NCBI RefSeq assembly: GCF_900091315.1
Contig: NZ_FLSP01000064.1
Coordinates: forward strand, 1-51,568
From: Streptomyces sp. DI166
GTDB taxonomy: Bacteria > Actinomycetota > Actinomycetes > Streptomycetales > Streptomycetaceae
Direction: 5' to 3'
DNA length: 51,568 nt
The notes below the pieces were generated by a model. That model saw only the letters and a program-made list of their open reading frames with translations, ran no database searches and was not told where the DNA came from. The translations under genes were made by a program, and so were the position numbers. Below are positions 50,254 through 51,568 of the stretch, one piece after another (the stretch's first letter is position 1; every line of letters starts with the position of its first letter).

Positions 50254-51111
50254 GTGCGGGCCCGTCTGGAGACGACCGGATACCTCGTCGACGACGGGCT
50301 CGCCGTCGCCTGTTTCCTGGCGCTGCGGCTGCACCGGCCGCTGTTCTGCGAGGGCGACGCGGGCGTCGGCAAGACGGCGCTCGCCTCCGCCCTCGCCGAG
50401 GCCCTCGGCGCGCCGCTGATCCGGCTCCAGTGCCACGAGGGCATCGATGCCTCGCAGGCGCTGTACGACTGGGACTTCCCGCGCCAGCTGCTGCACCTGC
50501 GGGCCGCGGAGGCCGCCGGGGTGACCGACGCGGACCGCCTTGAGGGCGAGCTGTACGACAGGCGCTTCCTGATCGCCCGGCCGCTGCTGCGGGCGCTGCA
50601 GACCAGTCCGTCGGTGCTGCTGATCGACGAGATCGACCGGGCGGACGACGAGTTCGAGGCGTTCCTGCTGGAGCTGCTGTCGGAGTTCTCGGTGACGATT
50701 CCGGAGCTGGGCACCCTGCGCGCCGAGGAGCCACCGGTGGTGGTCCTCACCTCCAACCGCACCCGCGAGGTCCACGACGCCCTCAAACGCCGCTGCCTCT
50801 ACCACTGGTTCGACCACCCCGACTTCGCCCGCGAACTGGCCGTCGTGCGCCGCCGGTTGCCGCACGTCTCCGCCCGCCTCGCGGAACAGGTCACGGCCCT
50901 GACCCAGGCCCTGCGCGAGCACGACCTGCTCAAGCCGCCCGGGGTCGCCGAGACGATCGACTGGGCCGAGGCCCTGGACGCGCTCGGCGCGAAGGAGGCG
51001 GACCCGGACCTGGCCCTGGCGACCCTGGGCTCGGTCCTGAAGTACCGGGAGGACGCGGAGCGTGCGCGGGCGCTGGACTTCGCGGCGGTACTGGCGAGCA
51101 GGGGGGTGTGA
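50254..51111 (+). CDS. coxD: MoxR-family AAA+ ATPase (CoxD-like)
   Basis: A 285-residue ATPase with Walker A CEGDAGVGKTAL, Walker B LLIDEIDRAD, and sensor 1 in VVVLTSNRTRE. It helps insert the sulphurated Cu-Mo or Mo cofactor into CoxL-type enzymes. Homologues usually begin MTGIDGPEQV; here the corresponding codon at 50227 is ATC, so the first standard start is GTG 50254, nine residues in. A GGGGTGAG site lies 6 bases before the ATC (noted as a finding). The next gene is the vWA partner CoxE. It is not adjacent to the conflict locus at 26 kb. Confidence 0.85.
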   Translation: MRARLETTGYLVDDGLAVACFLALRLHRPLFCEGDAGVGKTALASALAEALGAPLIRLQCHEGIDASQALYDWDFPRQLLHLRAAEAAGVTDADRLEGELYDRRFLIARPLLRALQTSPSVLLIDEIDRADDEFEAFLLELLSEFSVTIPELGTLRAEEPPVVVLTSNRTREVHDALKRRCLYHWFDHPDFARELAVVRRRLPHVSARLAEQVTALTQALREHDLLKPPGVAETIDWAEALDALGAKEADPDLALATLGSVLKYREDAERARALDFAAVLASRGV

Positions 51112-51305
51112 GGGCCGTGTTCCCCGCCGACGCCGCGGACTTCGGTCTCGCCCGTGCCGGAGGCCAGCGGGACGGCCCGTCGGAGCGGCCGGACGCAGGT
51201 CCTCCCCAGCGGGGCGAACGGCACGGCCCCGGACCGGCACGCGATCACGACCACGCCGCCCGCAGCCCGAAGGATGTGAGGGCCGTGTTCCCCGCCGACG
51301 CCGCG
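51107..51305. repeat. Direct repeat at the coxD-coxE junction
   Basis: The 31-base stretch TGTGAGGGCCGTGTTCCCCG plus CCGACGCCGCG occurs at 51107-51137 and again at 51275-51305, exactly 168 bases apart. The following 24 bases are diverged but similar. 168 is a multiple of three, so both copies are in the same frame and the 56 codons between them are open. Confidence 0.9.
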
Positions 51306-51568
51306 CTCCTCGGCTTCGCCCGCGCGCTGCGGGCGGCCGGGGTCGAGGCCGGGAGCGAGCGGGTGCACGCCTTCCTGTCGGCGGTGGACGTGCTGGGGCC
51401 CGAGCGGCGGGCGGACGTGTACTGGGCGGGACGGCTGACGCTGTGCGGCGAGCGGGACGATCTGGAGCGCTACGACCGGGTGTTCGGCGCCTTCTTCGAC
51501 GGTGCCGCGGCCCCGCCCCGGCGACCGGCGCCCGTACGCCGCGTGGCGCGGGCCCGGCTGATCGCGCG
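51285..51568 (+). CDS. coxE: vWA domain protein (CoxE-like), partial at window end
   Basis: The reading frame runs off the window end. The N-terminus FPADAALLGFARALRAAGVE followed by RVHAFLSAVDVLGPERRAD is that of CoxE, the von Willebrand A-type partner of CoxD needed for maturation of CoxL-type enzymes. The gene may start at GTG 51285, or at GTG 51117 with a 56-residue N-terminal extension, because the start region is duplicated. The extension is Pro/Arg/His-rich (PQRGERHGPGPARDHDHAA) and not family-like, so I prefer the later start. The catalytic vWA part is outside the window. Confidence 0.8.
   Translation, partial: MFPADAALLGFARALRAAGVEAGSERVHAFLSAVDVLGPERRADVYWAGRLTLCGERDDLERYDRVFGAFFDGAAAPPRRPAPVRRVARARLIA

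Noticed and set aside
50254..51111. MoxR ATPase as part of the 26-kb conflict system
   Set aside because: It lies 20 kb away, directly after coxS-L-M and before coxE. The CoxD role is the simpler reading.
1..51568. tRNA, rRNA, prophage or insertion sequence
   Set aside because: I saw no cloverleaf-like, ribosomal or transposase sequences. Only the two MITE-like elements hint at mobility.

Overview
The window reads as chromosomal DNA from a Streptomyces species or close actinomycete. It is very GC-rich, uses many GTG starts and ATGA/GTGA gene overlaps, has a rare TTA codon in a SARP regulator, and encodes mycothiol- and F420-linked enzymes. I see no rRNA, tRNA or CRISPR array. About fifty genes are supported. 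Most intergenic gaps are short, and many carry inverted repeats that look like operators or terminators.

Layout. 0-6.3 kb: a hemerythrin-like protein, a DUF6629-type membrane protein whose 3' end runs into a 36-bp tandem repeat, a TetR regulator and a DUF35-type OB-fold protein that share an operator-like palindrome, an F420-type oxidoreductase, a DUF3800-like protein and a membrane-anchored S1 protease. 6.3-12.2 kb: a ROK repressor divergent from a sugar ABC import operon (two permeases, binding lipoprotein, Gfo/Idh/MocA oxidoreductase) that has no ATPase of its own. 12.2-22.9 kb: a LuxR-type response regulator, then a co-directional set made of a large SARP regulator, a 97-residue peptide broken by a frameshift, a cobalamin-type radical SAM enzyme of the RiPP-maturation family and a leaderless S8 protease. 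This set looks like a small modified-peptide (RiPP) pathway. A soluble NarL-type histidine kinase, a small conserved protein and an L,D-transpeptidase follow.

23-30.6 kb: two short-chain dehydrogenases, then a GntR regulator followed by a GTGA-overlapped pair, a caspase-like/EAD/VMAP-C protein and a SAV_2336-type protein fused to a GntR winged helix. I read this as an unusual biological-conflict (immunity or programmed death) locus in which the transcription-factor module is shared by two proteins. 30.6-36.7 kb: mycothiol-dependent formaldehyde oxidation (dehydrogenase plus metallo-hydrolase), an NmrA-like protein, an AlkA-type DNA glycosylase that ends in a 40-bp tandem repeat, a small secreted protein, a SnoaL-like protein and an ECF sigma factor with a CU044_5270-type membrane partner.

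36.8-46.3 kb: a second-copy type cytochrome oxidase subunit I with a small membrane partner, a UGT-like glycosyltransferase, a TetR regulator divergent from a secreted beta-propeller, a secreted GH5 glycosidase and an OtrA-like ribosomal protection protein with a possible upstream leader peptide. 46.5-51.6 kb: a form II carbon-monoxide-dehydrogenase-like molybdenum hydroxylase operon (coxS-L-M-D-E) whose last gene is cut by the window end and carries a duplicated start region. Two MITE-like or REP-like elements with related terminal inverted repeats lie about 19.5 kb apart in opposite orientation (near 20.5 and 40.1 kb).
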